Shown here one piece after another: positions 16,311 to 25,256 of a stretch of 64,000 nucleotides of DNA. How positions within the stretch are numbered: position 1 is the stretch's first letter; each line of letters begins with the position of its first letter. The stretch is taken from positions 35,883 through 99,882 of the IMG/VR virus record IMGVR_UViG_3300030419_003648; one strand, 5' to 3'. The notes below the pieces were generated by a model. That model made no database searches. It saw only the letters and a list, made by a program, of their open reading frames with translations, and was not told where the DNA came from. Made by a program: the position numbers and the translations under genes. Source of the stretch: a virus.

Positions 16311-17319
16311 TCCTGTTACTTCCATCACAAGAGCTGCTACCAGAAGGATAAAAGAGCCTCTTAACATACTTACATTTCCCACGCACGAGAGATATGAAAG
16401 TATGCTCGCTAAATGCGGACATAACTTCTATGCGTATAGGGCGCAGGGTATAAAAGATTGGAACACTAACTACGCTGATATACCTGATAATTATTTCTTA
16501 TTAGATCCAGATTTAGGCGAAGAGCAGATACCAGAACATGTGGACTTCGACCTTGTTTTGTCTCAAAATAAATTTGGGCAATTTCAAATAGCTAAAAAAT
16601 TAGCTGGAATGTTACATCTACCCCTTGTAAGCCTTGAACACACACTTCCAATCCCGACTTGGGGCGAGGATGTGTTAGAATCCACAAGACAAATGAGAGG
16701 TCATCTAAATCTATTCATATCTAGATACAGCATAGACGCTTGGGGATGGCAAGAAGGCAAAGATACATTGGTGATAACACACGGTGTTGATACCGATTTG
16801 TTTAAACCAAATGATAAAGTAGAAAGAGAAGACCATATCCTGTCTGTGGTGAACGACTGGATTAATAGAGATTGGTGTTGTGGTTTTGGTATTTGGCAAA
16901 ACGTCATAAAGGGGCTTCCCTTTAAGGTGGTAGGCGACACTCCGGGCTTGTCAGAGCCAGCGTCTTCTACGGAAGAGCTTGTCGCCTCCTACCAAAACAG
17001 CAGAATTTTTCTCAACACTTCTACTATTTCTCCGGTTCCAACAGCGCTGCTAGAGGCCATGTCTTGTGGTTGTGCTATTGTGACTACTGCTACATGTATG
17101 ATTCCTGAAATAGTGGAAAACGGAGTAAATGGTTTTATCAGTAATGACATGGATGAACTCAAAGAGTATTTAGTCATGCTTCTAAACGATGAAGATCTTG
17201 CTGAAAAAATGGGAAAAGCAGCGAGAAAGACTATAGTAGACAGGTTTTCTGTAGAACGATTTGCTTCAAAGTGGGACTTTATACTAAACACTGCTTCTAA
17301 AAAGGTTTTTGTGGGATGA
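16303..17319 (+). CDS. GT-B glycosyltransferase
   Basis: A 338-residue GT-B enzyme. The N-terminal half carries LNILTFPTHERYES and SLEHTLPIP; the C-terminal half has THGVDTDLFKPND, typical of group-1 glycosyltransferases, and PTALLEAMSCGCAIVTTA with Glu251 in the donor pocket. ATG 16303 is preferred over ATG 16300 because AGGAGAG at 16291-16297 is then five bases away. The gene overlaps its upstream neighbour by 8 bases and ends in an ATGA junction with a methyltransferase-like gene. It should add one sugar to the glycan built by this locus. Confidence 0.82.
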   Translation: MISPVTSITRAATRRIKEPLNILTFPTHERYESMLAKCGHNFYAYRAQGIKDWNTNYADIPDNYFLLDPDLGEEQIPEHVDFDLVLSQNKFGQFQIAKKLAGMLHLPLVSLEHTLPIPTWGEDVLESTRQMRGHLNLFISRYSIDAWGWQEGKDTLVITHGVDTDLFKPNDKVEREDHILSVVNDWINRDWCCGFGIWQNVIKGLPFKVVGDTPGLSEPASSTEELVASYQNSRIFLNTSTISPVPTALLEAMSCGCAIVTTATCMIPEIVENGVNGFISNDMDELKEYLVMLLNDEDLAEKMGKAARKTIVDRFSVERFASKWDFILNTASKKVFVG

Positions 17320-17780
17320 AAGTAAGAATAACAGTAGGCGAAGAAACCAAACTAAATGGGTATCTGAATATAGACCCTATTACTAAGTTTGACGACGTTG
17401 CTGTAGATATTAGAAATATCGACGAAGTCGTAGAAAATGCTTCTTGTAAAGAGCTTATATCCGATCATATATTAGGTTTTTTAGAAAAAGAGGAAGCGAT
17501 TAGAGTGCTAAAGGGGTATATGAAAAAAATACGCCATAATGGTACTATAATAGTGTCGGAAATAGACTCTTACGAAGTGGCAAGGTCTTTCTACAGGAAA
17601 GAAATAGACTCTGACTTTTTTAACAAGGCTGTGCATGGAAACTTTTCTCATCCTTGGGATGTGAAAATGAGCAGTTACACTTTAGAAGAATTAGCTGATA
17701 TTCTTGCTTCCGGCGGATTTAAAATAATTAAAAAAAGATTAAACGGTATTAGACTAACAATAGAGGCCCAAAGACCATGA
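17316..17780 (+). CDS. Methyltransferase-like protein lacking the SAM-binding loop
   Basis: A 154-residue protein matching the later part of class I SAM-dependent methyltransferases found in sugar clusters: LNGYLNIDP, then a strand-helix with ELISDHILGFLEKEEAI, then RHNGTIIVSEID and a C-terminal SSYTLEELADILASGGFKI. The glycine-rich motif I that binds S-adenosylmethionine is absent at the N-terminus, and the protein is shorter than usual. It may be a degenerate or regulatory relative, or bind the cofactor differently. Both ends overlap neighbours in ATGA junctions, so it is not a decayed fragment left between genes. Confidence 0.6.
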   Translation: MKVRITVGEETKLNGYLNIDPITKFDDVAVDIRNIDEVVENASCKELISDHILGFLEKEEAIRVLKGYMKKIRHNGTIIVSEIDSYEVARSFYRKEIDSDFFNKAVHGNFSHPWDVKMSSYTLEELADILASGGFKIIKKRLNGIRLTIEAQRP

Positions 17781-18586
17781 CTCAAGCATCCGATATAGCT
17801 TCATTTGAGCAAGGACAAGTCGAAGAAGAAAAGCAGGTACTACACACGACCTGTAAAAACTGCGTCTTTTCAGTTGTAGAAGGCAAAACTCAAACTGGAT
17901 GCAAATTGAAAAGGATAGAAGCCTACAAAAAGCTAGGCACTACTGTAATCGAAGCAGAAGATTTAGAAGAAAATGAATTTTTTGTTATCGAGTCTTGGTG
18001 TAATGGTTACAGAGAGAAAGAATGGCTCCTCACTATTCCAGAAGATACAGACGATTTAGAGGCTGTGAGAAAAGAGATCCTTCCAAGACTTGGATTTTTT
18101 GTTTTAGTAAATGAAGAAAATTCTGATGTCAAAAAGACGATAGAGTCGGTAATAAAAGCAAAAGCAAGCTACGTAGTCGTCGTTAATAATAGCAAAAAGG
18201 ACTATGTTGACCTGATTGAAGAATGTCAAAGCTACGTAGAAAATTGTGATTTGACGCTTAAAGTCATGAATCTAATTGAAGAAGTCAATGAATACGAAGC
18301 TATAGACGAAGCCTTTGGTAATGCCCAAAGCGGTTATTACTCAGTGATTGTTTCTGGCGAAGAAGCTAGAGAAGATATTTTGGAACGACTAGATGTAGCC
18401 ATCAACGAAAATCTAACTCGTGTTGGATATGTAAAACCATACGATGGCGTGAATGGAATGACTGTTCTTTCGCTAATGCACAAACATTTAAACGGGAACG
18501 TAAATGGCTTCTTAGAAGAAAAAGTCATAGGAGCTGCAAAAATGGACAATTCGTCTAACCTTGTACAAAGCTGGGAAACCATCTAA
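17777..18586 (+). CDS. Cys-cluster protein with GT-A-like domain
   Basis: A 269-residue protein of uncertain function. Four Cys (26, 29, 42 and 75) near the N-terminus in CKNC, GCKL and WCNGY contexts suggest a zinc or iron-sulfur site. From about residue 105, LGFFVLVNEENSDVKKTIES and VVVVNNSKKD look like the start of a family-2-like glycosyltransferase or a related Rossmann fold, but the usual DxD is not evident, so it may be non-catalytic. It ends in a TAATG overlap with a clear family-2 glycosyltransferase, suggesting the two proteins work as a pair. Confidence 0.55.
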   Translation: MTQASDIASFEQGQVEEEKQVLHTTCKNCVFSVVEGKTQTGCKLKRIEAYKKLGTTVIEAEDLEENEFFVIESWCNGYREKEWLLTIPEDTDDLEAVRKEILPRLGFFVLVNEENSDVKKTIESVIKAKASYVVVVNNSKKDYVDLIEECQSYVENCDLTLKVMNLIEEVNEYEAIDEAFGNAQSGYYSVIVSGEEAREDILERLDVAINENLTRVGYVKPYDGVNGMTVLSLMHKHLNGNVNGFLEEKVIGAAKMDNSSNLVQSWETI

Positions 18587-19350
18587 TGCTGCCAAAAGTC
18601 ACTATTCTTATAGCGAACTATAACGACGAAGAATATATAGACAATGCAATAGAAAGTGCGGTTAATCAAGATTATCCGGGTTCTATGACTGTATGTATAG
18701 TGGATGATGGATCAAAAGATGATTCTTGGGAAATCATAAGCTCTTATTTTGATGACAAAGATGGTGATGTTCTTACAAAAAATAACTCTGGAAGATTTGG
18801 ACAGACAAATCTTGTAGCTATAAAAAATGTAAATTCTGGCCCAAGCGAAGCAAGAAATGTAGGGATTGAATATACTTTAGAAGACACTGATATATATGCA
18901 ATACTAGATTCTGATGATGAAATGTACGAAAACAAAATCAGCTCTTGTGTTACTGTATTTGAGCAGGGTAATGGTCTAGTAGGTGTCGTGTATGGAGATT
19001 ATGACACGTTACATGTTGAATCAGGAAAGATTATAAGAGAATTTAAAGAGCCTTACAGTAGAAAAAGGTTGGTACAAGAGTGCATTGTTCATAGCGGGTC
19101 TCTCATTTCTAAAGAAGCTTTGTTGTCAGTAAAAGAAGAAACTGGATTTTATGACAAAACAATGAGAACCTGCGAAGACTATGATCTTTGGATGAGAATA
19201 AGCGAAAAATATATAATTGCTCACGTACCTAAATCTTTAACAAAAGTAAGAGTAACTGGTGATAACTCTTCTTTTATTGTTAACCAAGACATTTGGCAAA
19301 AAAACTGGTTAAGAGTAATGGAAAAAATGCAACAAAGAATAAATGAGTAG
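18586..19350 (+). CDS. Family-2 glycosyltransferase
   Basis: A 254-residue GT-A enzyme. The family-2 signatures are all present: VTILIANYNDEEYIDNAI at the N-terminus, CIVDDGSKDDS with Asp40/Asp41, SGPSEARNVGIE, and the metal-binding AILDSDDE with Asp108 and Asp110. A later EDYDLWMRI matches the catalytic-base region. Such inverting enzymes transfer a sugar from a nucleotide donor. It has a typical length for a single-domain enzyme without membrane segments, so it is probably cytoplasmic. The neighbours are the Cys-cluster protein upstream and a nucleotidyltransferase downstream. Confidence 0.9.
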   Translation: MLPKVTILIANYNDEEYIDNAIESAVNQDYPGSMTVCIVDDGSKDDSWEIISSYFDDKDGDVLTKNNSGRFGQTNLVAIKNVNSGPSEARNVGIEYTLEDTDIYAILDSDDEMYENKISSCVTVFEQGNGLVGVVYGDYDTLHVESGKIIREFKEPYSRKRLVQECIVHSGSLISKEALLSVKEETGFYDKTMRTCEDYDLWMRISEKYIIAHVPKSLTKVRVTGDNSSFIVNQDIWQKNWLRVMEKMQQRINE

Positions 19351-20047
19351 ATTTACCTCCGCCATAAAGAAAAATGGTGCTGGTCAATACAACGGTGAAA
19401 AACTAAGTATTGTAATACCAGCGGCAGGAATGGGTCACAGGATGAAATCCTATGGCCCTAAATGCTTATTGGCGGCAAATAGTAGAGACACTATTCTTCA
19501 GAAGATAATAAAGAACGCAAAAAGAGAATATCCAAACTCAGACATAGTAGTAGTGACTGGGTTTGAATCAGAAAAAGTTATAAAGTCACTTCCACAAGAA
19601 ATAAGAATTGTAGAAAACTCAAACTACGAAACAACTAACACCGTAGAAAGCCTAAGAATAGGAATTAACGCCTGCGCGACAAGAAATGTCCTAATCATAT
19701 ACGGCGATCTTATCTTTAATACATATTCTATACGCGACTTAACAAACGATGGTTCATCCATAGTTTATGATAAAAAGCAACAATTCAAGAGCGATGAAAT
19801 TGGCGTAACAATAGTAGATAATTGTGCAACCAGATTTGCTTACGGTTTAGAAAACAAATGGTCTCAAATAGCTTTTTTTGAAGGCGAAGACTTTGACTTA
19901 TTAAAACAATTTTGTTCTGACAAAAGAAAAAGTAAACTTTATCCATTTGAAATATTTAATTACATGATCAACAAGGGTTGCAGCATAAAAGCCATAGCAC
20001 CAAAAGGGATGATCATAAGAGAAATAGATTCTTTAAAGGATTTATAA
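19343..20047 (+). CDS. Sugar nucleotidyltransferase-like protein
   Basis: A 234-residue nucleotidyltransferase of the GlmU/CTP-cytidylyltransferase type, which activates a sugar or phospho-alcohol by joining it to a nucleotide. The signature LSIVIPAAGMGHRMKSYGPK (residues 21-40) is the nucleotide-binding loop. VVVTGFESEKVI and the metal-site strand LIIYGDLIF follow. The substrate cannot be read; the relation to choline-phosphate cytidylyltransferases (TTNTVESL motif) is a possibility. It lies after the family-2 glycosyltransferase and ends in a TAATG overlap with a tiny gene. Confidence 0.8.
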   Translation: MSRFTSAIKKNGAGQYNGEKLSIVIPAAGMGHRMKSYGPKCLLAANSRDTILQKIIKNAKREYPNSDIVVVTGFESEKVIKSLPQEIRIVENSNYETTNTVESLRIGINACATRNVLIIYGDLIFNTYSIRDLTNDGSSIVYDKKQQFKSDEIGVTIVDNCATRFAYGLENKWSQIAFFEGEDFDLLKQFCSDKRKSKLYPFEIFNYMINKGCSIKAIAPKGMIIREIDSLKDL

Positions 20048-20196
20048 TGGGAAACTATTGGGGCTGGATTAAAAATAACTACAAGTGGTATGCTTGGAAG
20101 TATGTAAAAAATAAGGTCAAAGTTAAACTTGGACCATTTTATACTATAGAAGAAGCTCAAGAAGCGGCAGAAAAATATGAAGATTCTAATAAGTAG
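20047..20196 (+). CDS. 49-aa basic protein, possible AP2-like DNA-binding fold
   Basis: A very small protein starting at ATG 20047 in a TAATG overlap with the nucleotidyltransferase stop. Three aromatic-rich strands (YWGWIKN, WYAWKYV, VKVKLGPF) are followed by a helix (TIEEAQEAAEKYE), a plan like AP2-type DNA-binding domains attached to many phage endonucleases. It resembles the 72-aa product at 10186 in outline. The longer frame from 19978 starts inside the upstream gene and is not needed. It overlaps the next gene by 20 bases. A regulatory or nucleic-acid-binding role is a guess. Confidence 0.6.
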   Translation: MGNYWGWIKNNYKWYAWKYVKNKVKVKLGPFYTIEEAQEAAEKYEDSNK

Positions 20197-21223
20197 CGAT
20201 GGACCTCATGCTCATTATTATATAAGAATGGCTTGGGCTAGAGTTTTTAGTTCAATGGGTCATGACGTTGAATTATGGAGCAAGGATAGCATCCCAGCAT
20301 ATGATGTTTTTGATGAATATGAACCAGACATATTCATGGGACAGACCTACAACATCACTGAACCTTTAATTAATTGTATTAAAGAAAGACCTCATATGAA
20401 GGTTGTGATGAGAGGTTCTGACTGGGGAGACTTCCAAAAAAATATTAACACGCAAGAGTATCCTATTTTAGTCGCTTCGGAAGAAGAGAAGAAAATGATG
20501 GAACGGCTTAAGGAAGAAACGGGAAAGCCTGACTTCATACATAATCATTACACTCAAAACTGGATTGATGTAACTCATAACAAATGGAAAGATATAGGAA
20601 TACGTCCAGTATCATTAATACATGCTGGCGATATATTTGAGTACAGTCTACAGCCAAAATCTAACTTGTTTAGCTGTGACGTTGGTTTTGTTGGTGGTTA
20701 TTGGCCTTATAAAGCAAAGAGTTTAGACAAGTTTTTAATTCCTCTTTGTCACCCTGTAGGAAAATACAAGGTAAAGATTTTTGGAAATTCCGATTGGCCT
20801 GTAGTCCAATATCTAGGAACAATAAAATCTAAAAATGTTTCTTCGTTTTTTCAGTCTGCAACTGTATGCCCAAACGTCAGTGAACCTCATTCTCAGGACT
20901 TTGGTTATGATATTATCGAGCGTCCTTTCAAAATTCTCATGTCGGGAGGTTTTTGCATATCAGATTATGTAGAGTCTATGGCAAATGATGTTTTTACAAA
21001 CGAGGAAATTATCTTCGCAAAAACACCAGAAGAGTTTGAGACTCTAATTGAATATTATGTTAATAATCCTGACGAGAGAATGAAACATATAGAAGCAGGC
21101 TATAATTCTGTCATGTCTAAACACACCTACTACCATAGGATGGCAAAAATGTTTGAAGAATTAGAAATGCCAGAAGAAGCTGAGAAGTGCATGGAAACTC
21201 TCAAGAATTACGTTGGAGAATAA
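20177..21223 (+). CDS. CgeB-like GT-B glycosyltransferase
   Basis: A 348-residue protein resembling the CgeB/spore-maturation group of GT-B glycosyltransferases. The N-terminus reads KILISSDGPHAHYYIR; the C-terminal domain has VGFVGGYWPYKAKS, then IIERPFKILMSGGFCISDYVE around residue 248, the usual donor-side pattern of this group, and a terminal helical stretch with DERMKHIEAGYNSV. It is followed by an SDR epimerase whose ATG lies two bases after its stop. It likely adds a sugar made from the activated precursors produced nearby. Confidence 0.78.
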   Translation: MKILISSDGPHAHYYIRMAWARVFSSMGHDVELWSKDSIPAYDVFDEYEPDIFMGQTYNITEPLINCIKERPHMKVVMRGSDWGDFQKNINTQEYPILVASEEEKKMMERLKEETGKPDFIHNHYTQNWIDVTHNKWKDIGIRPVSLIHAGDIFEYSLQPKSNLFSCDVGFVGGYWPYKAKSLDKFLIPLCHPVGKYKVKIFGNSDWPVVQYLGTIKSKNVSSFFQSATVCPNVSEPHSQDFGYDIIERPFKILMSGGFCISDYVESMANDVFTNEEIIFAKTPEEFETLIEYYVNNPDERMKHIEAGYNSVMSKHTYYHRMAKMFEELEMPEEAEKCMETLKNYVGE

Positions 21224-21224
21224 T

Positions 21225-22157
21225 ATGACAGTTTTAGTAACTGGAGCTAGTGGGTTTGTTGGTAGAAATCTAATTCAAAAACTTAGGTCTCAGAAGTCTC
21301 TTTTTGGAGATATTATTTCTGTAACGAGGAGTAACTTTGTTTCACCTTTTGTTACTAAAAGCTACAGTATTGACTTAGGCTACTCTGACGTAACTAAGCC
21401 TACTTTCTACGATTTCAAAAAAATATTAGACAGACATAAGCCTGACGTTATCTTTCACCTAGCAAGCAAAGCTACAGTGAAGATGGAAGGCGACGAAGCT
21501 TTTCAGATACTGCAAGATAATGTATTAAGCACACAGAAGATTTGCGAATGGGCGCCTTTAGGCGCTAAAGTTGTGTTAGCATCCTCAGTGATTGTCTATG
21601 GAGACTGGATGTTTAACACAGAAAACCCTTCTGCATACACCGAATTAGATAGAACAGAACCAACTTCTATATACGGTATGACTAAGAGAGCTTCTGAAAG
21701 TATATTAAGGTACTACACCAGTACGGGACAAATAGATGGCGTTTCGGCTCGTATGTGTGCTACTGTTGGGCGTGGGTTAACACACGGTGTTGTTTATGAT
21801 TTTATTCGTAAAATTCAAAACAACCCTACGTTGCAAGCTATTGGAAGCAAGCCGGGTTCGAGAAAACCTTATTGCTATATAGATGACTTAACAAGTGCTT
21901 TGGTATTGCTAGGTCTTTCAAAGCAAACAGGCGAATTTAATGTTACTCCAGACGACACAGCTAGCATAGAAGATGTAGCCTATGCTGTTATGGAAGGTCT
22001 AGGTGTCGAAAAACCTTTAGAATGGCTAGGGGATGGAGCCAACTGGAAAGGCGACAATAAACTAATAACTGCAAGTAATCAAAAACTAAAAGATCTTGGA
22101 TGGGAGCCTAAATACAGTTCTCGACAAGCAATCGTTGAAGCTGTAAAAAACAGGTAG
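21225..22157 (+). CDS. NAD(P)-dependent sugar epimerase/dehydratase (extended SDR)
   Basis: A 310-residue extended short-chain dehydrogenase. The cofactor loop is GASGFVG at 7-13 and the catalytic pair is Tyr150-x3-Lys154 (YGMTK) preceded by ASSVIVYGD. RKPYCYIDDLTSALV matches the C-terminal substrate region of UDP-glucose 4-epimerase and dTDP-glucose 4,6-dehydratase relatives. It would interconvert or modify a nucleotide sugar for this locus; the substrate is not decided by sequence. ATG 21225 with GGAGAA at 21215-21220 is preferred over an in-frame TTG at 21213. Confidence 0.85.
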   Translation: MTVLVTGASGFVGRNLIQKLRSQKSLFGDIISVTRSNFVSPFVTKSYSIDLGYSDVTKPTFYDFKKILDRHKPDVIFHLASKATVKMEGDEAFQILQDNVLSTQKICEWAPLGAKVVLASSVIVYGDWMFNTENPSAYTELDRTEPTSIYGMTKRASESILRYYTSTGQIDGVSARMCATVGRGLTHGVVYDFIRKIQNNPTLQAIGSKPGSRKPYCYIDDLTSALVLLGLSKQTGEFNVTPDDTASIEDVAYAVMEGLGVEKPLEWLGDGANWKGDNKLITASNQKLKDLGWEPKYSSRQAIVEAVKNR

Positions 22158-22159
22158 CT

Positions 22160-23173
22160 ATGAAAATTCTTTACAACCCATTAATGCCATCGGATATTAA
22201 CCAAGCAGACATGGTGTCTGACTACCAAGCAGACATGGTCTTTCACGGTTTGGTTAAAAGGCTTGGAAAAGATGTTCACACGTTCTTTGACATGTGGTGG
22301 CATCAAAAGAAAATAAAAGAAGACAGACCCAACCTATTTAGCAAGATATGGGGTAAAGGGTTCACAATGTATGGTCTTCTAGATGAACAAGACTATACCG
22401 TACTAGACAGAAACGAGCATGTAGGCGAATACGATGCAGTCGTTGTTCCTATTCATCACACAATGACCAGACAAGACGGGCATTTGAAATCAATCATAGA
22501 CTTCTTTGTAGACCGAGGTTATGGAAGAAATAGAATAATCGTGGTTGATGGATGGGATAGAGACTACATATGTGAAGACGCAGCGAATAAGTGTACATAC
22601 TATAAAAGAGAAATGCTCGACTCACAAGAAGAAATAGCAAACCCTATATCTTTTGCATTTCCCGAAGAAAAAATAAGAGAGCTAGATGACTCAAACAGGT
22701 CAGTTCCTTTTGCCCCGTTAGTTCCGGTTAATCAGTCTATTGACCCTTCTTACATGTCTACGTATATATACGAAGAAGAAGAAAGTTATTACGACATGTA
22801 TCAAACAGCTTATTTCTCATACACATCAAAAAAGGGTGGATGGGATACTCTTAGGCATTATGAGATAATCGCAAACGGTTCAATTCCATTCTTTGTAGAT
22901 ATTGAAAATTGCCCAAAGAATACATTGTGGAATTTACCTAAAGAAAAACTAATAGAAGCTAAAAACACGCTAGGTGGAATACCAAACCTAAAAGAAGGCG
23001 AATGGACAAATGAGCCTTTACCACATTGTGGAGTGATAGAAAAAGAAAACCCCGGAAAGCTAGAAAACTTTAACCTTGAAAAATGGATCGAATATAGAAA
23101 ATTTTTCTATGACTGGTTAAAAGAAAAAAATACAACTACGGCGCTAGCAGATTACATATTAGGAAGAATATGA
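22160..23173 (+). CDS. Probable glycosyltransferase (exostosin/GT-B-like C-terminus)
   Basis: A 337-residue protein without a clear N-terminal family. The region AYFSYTSKKGGWDTLRHYE and IIANGSIPFFVDIENCP resembles the C-terminal donor-binding part of exostosin-like and other GT-B enzymes, where a 'whole-body image then change of priority' pattern (E..A.GSIP) is common. The N-terminal half has AVVVPIHHTMTR and IIVVDGWDRDY, compatible with a Rossmann half. It begins two bases after the SDR stop and overlaps the family-25 glycosyltransferase. A sugar-transfer role is inferred from motifs and context. Confidence 0.62.
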   Translation: MKILYNPLMPSDINQADMVSDYQADMVFHGLVKRLGKDVHTFFDMWWHQKKIKEDRPNLFSKIWGKGFTMYGLLDEQDYTVLDRNEHVGEYDAVVVPIHHTMTRQDGHLKSIIDFFVDRGYGRNRIIVVDGWDRDYICEDAANKCTYYKREMLDSQEEIANPISFAFPEEKIRELDDSNRSVPFAPLVPVNQSIDPSYMSTYIYEEEESYYDMYQTAYFSYTSKKGGWDTLRHYEIIANGSIPFFVDIENCPKNTLWNLPKEKLIEAKNTLGGIPNLKEGEWTNEPLPHCGVIEKENPGKLENFNLEKWIEYRKFFYDWLKEKNTTTALADYILGRI

Positions 23174-23886
23174 TGTTTGGAGTTAAGAAAGCTTATTGTT
23201 TATGTTTAGACAAACGAGAAGAACACTGGCTTGATTTGAAGAAACAAGTTGAATCAAAAGGTTTAGAATTCAACAGGTTTTTAGTCGGCTCAGGTGAAAT
23301 CTTTCCAAAAGAAGAATATTCCCATATAGATGAAGACAACCCTGTCGTTGATATGTGGGGTTATGGAGGTCATCAAACAGACGCAGATGAAACCGTAACA
23401 AAGAAAAAGCAAAATCATTACAAGGCATTTTTGTCCCATCAAGCGATGGCTAGAAAAGCTTTGGAAGATGGCGATGAAAAGGTTTTGTTTTTAGAGGATG
23501 ATGCTTATTTTACCGACAGGTTTGACGAGGTTGTATCCAAAGCCGAAGAACACATTGGTGAAATAGAATATGATATGCTCTATTTAGGCTGGTGGATTGG
23601 CGATGAGGGAGACGAATTAAATGAGCAAATAGAAGGTATTTGGCGTGACACTAAACGTATAGGAATATCGAGAGTCAAAAGGGTTGGCGGTCTACACGGA
23701 GTAATACTTAGTAGAGATATTCTTGATGTAATCACTAGACTAGATCCTGTTGATCCTATAGATGCTCAGTTTAACAAGTATTTTCATCACTATGTGAAGT
23801 CTTATTTTATAGCTCCTAAAATTATCCACGATAAGGGCATATACAGTGAGTGTGAACTAAACGTAGTAGAAAGAACCAAGCTGTAA
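23173..23886 (+). CDS. Family-25-like LPS glycosyltransferase
   Basis: A 237-residue protein of the glycosyltransferase 25 type (LPS galactosyltransferase-like). It begins GVKKAYCLCLDKREEHW and contains HYKAFLSHQAMARKALEDG followed by VLFLEDDAYF with Glu108, Asp109 and Asp110, the family's hallmark acidic motif. GVILSRDILDVI near the end also fits. These enzymes decorate lipooligosaccharide or collagen-like acceptors. ATG 23173 is preferred because AGGAAG at 23161-23166 then lies six bases away; ATG 23170 is just upstream. It ends in a TAATG overlap with the next gene. Confidence 0.83.
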   Translation: MFGVKKAYCLCLDKREEHWLDLKKQVESKGLEFNRFLVGSGEIFPKEEYSHIDEDNPVVDMWGYGGHQTDADETVTKKKQNHYKAFLSHQAMARKALEDGDEKVLFLEDDAYFTDRFDEVVSKAEEHIGEIEYDMLYLGWWIGDEGDELNEQIEGIWRDTKRIGISRVKRVGGLHGVILSRDILDVITRLDPVDPIDAQFNKYFHHYVKSYFIAPKIIHDKGIYSECELNVVERTKL

Positions 23887-25256
23887 TGATTAAATTAGTT
23901 GTTTTTGATTTAGACGGCGTTTTAGTAGAAGCAAGAGATATTCACTATGAAGCTTTGAACTTAGCTTTGGCTGAGGTAGGCGAACAGTATGTCATTGGAC
24001 GAGCAGAACATTTGTCATCTTACGATGGTCTATCAACAACTAAAAAGCTCAAAAAACTAACTGTAGAAAAAGGTCTTCCTGAGCATTTTCATAATCAAAT
24101 ATGGGAAGGCAAACAAAAACACACGCATAATGTTATATCAAACACCGTAAAACCAAACTGGTCTATAGCATCAGCTTTAAAAAGACTAAAGCATGAGGGT
24201 TATACCATTTATTGCGCTTCTAACTCTATTAGATCTAGCGTAAAGCTTATGCTCTTAAAAGCTCACTATATGGAATATATAGACGAGTATTTTTCCAATC
24301 AAGACGTTGAGAATCCAAAGCCTCATTCTGAAATTTATTTAAAATGTATGGTGAAGGCTGGGGTCAATCCTGATGAGTGTCTAATAGTTGAAGATTCTCA
24401 TATAGGACGAAAAGCTGCGGTTAAATCTGGAGCGCATGTTTTAGGCGTGGCAGGTTTACAAGACGTAAATATCAAAAACATATTATCTGCTGTAGAAAGA
24501 GCAGACGATAAAAGCAAAGACGTAAATCCAAAATGGCAAGGTGGAAAGATGAAAGTTTTAATACCAATGGCTGGTGCTGGATCGAGATTTGAAAAGGCTG
24601 GATACACATTTCCAAAGCCTTTAATTGAGGTCAATGGAAAGCCAATGATACAACTGGTAGTTGAAAATTTAAACATTGATGCTGAGCATATTTTCATCGT
24701 GCAAAAAGAACACTATGAAAGATACAATCTTCAGTATTTATTAAATTTAATATCGCCAAACTGCAAAATAGTTCAGGTTGATGGAGTTACCGAAGGTGCA
24801 GCATGTACAACTCTATTAGCAAAAGAGTATATAAATAATGATGAGCCTTTACTGACAGCAAACTCAGACCAGTTTATTGAGTGGAATAGCAATGAATTTC
24901 TTTATTCAATGCAAGCTGAAGGCGTTGATGGAGGGATATTGACTTTTGAATCAATGCACCCAAAGTGGAGCTTTGCAAAACTAGACGATAAAGGTTTTGT
25001 TTCTGAAGTAGCCGAAAAGAAACCAATCAGCAACAAAGCTACGGTTGGAGTCTACTACTGGGCAAAGGGAAGTGATTATGTCAAATATGCAGAACAGATG
25101 ATCTATCTTAACAAGAGGGTAAACAATGAGTTTTATGTTTGCCCAGTTTTCAACGAAGCTATTGAAGACAAGAAGAAAATAAAGACTTTTGACATAGAAA
25201 AAATGTGGGGTCTTGGCACTCCAGAAGACTTGGAGGTATTTTTAAATGACACTTAA
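23886..25256 (+). CDS. Fused HAD phosphatase and sugar nucleotidyltransferase
   Basis: A 456-residue two-domain protein. Residues 1-215 form a haloacid-dehalogenase phosphatase of the phosphoglycolate/beta-phosphoglucomutase group: VVFDLDGVLVEARD with Asp8 and Asp10, then YCASNSIRSSV and a late VEDSHIGRKAA motif. Residues 222-456 form a nucleotidyltransferase beginning MKVLIPMAGAGSRF and FPKPLIEVNGKPMIQ, with TANSDQF as the metal-site strand. Together they could remodel a sugar phosphate and activate it with a nucleotide. An internal ATG at 24549 with AAGGTGG just upstream might allow the second domain to be made alone. The start overlaps the family-25 gene in TAATG. Confidence 0.85.
   Translation: MIKLVVFDLDGVLVEARDIHYEALNLALAEVGEQYVIGRAEHLSSYDGLSTTKKLKKLTVEKGLPEHFHNQIWEGKQKHTHNVISNTVKPNWSIASALKRLKHEGYTIYCASNSIRSSVKLMLLKAHYMEYIDEYFSNQDVENPKPHSEIYLKCMVKAGVNPDECLIVEDSHIGRKAAVKSGAHVLGVAGLQDVNIKNILSAVERADDKSKDVNPKWQGGKMKVLIPMAGAGSRFEKAGYTFPKPLIEVNGKPMIQLVVENLNIDAEHIFIVQKEHYERYNLQYLLNLISPNCKIVQVDGVTEGAACTTLLAKEYINNDEPLLTANSDQFIEWNSNEFLYSMQAEGVDGGILTFESMHPKWSFAKLDDKGFVSEVAEKKPISNKATVGVYYWAKGSDYVKYAEQMIYLNKRVNNEFYVCPVFNEAIEDKKKIKTFDIEKMWGLGTPEDLEVFLNDT

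Noticed and set aside
19978-20196. Longer 72-aa version of the tiny gene at 20047
   Set aside because: Its start is inside the nucleotidyltransferase gene; ATG 20047 in a TAATG junction is the better start.
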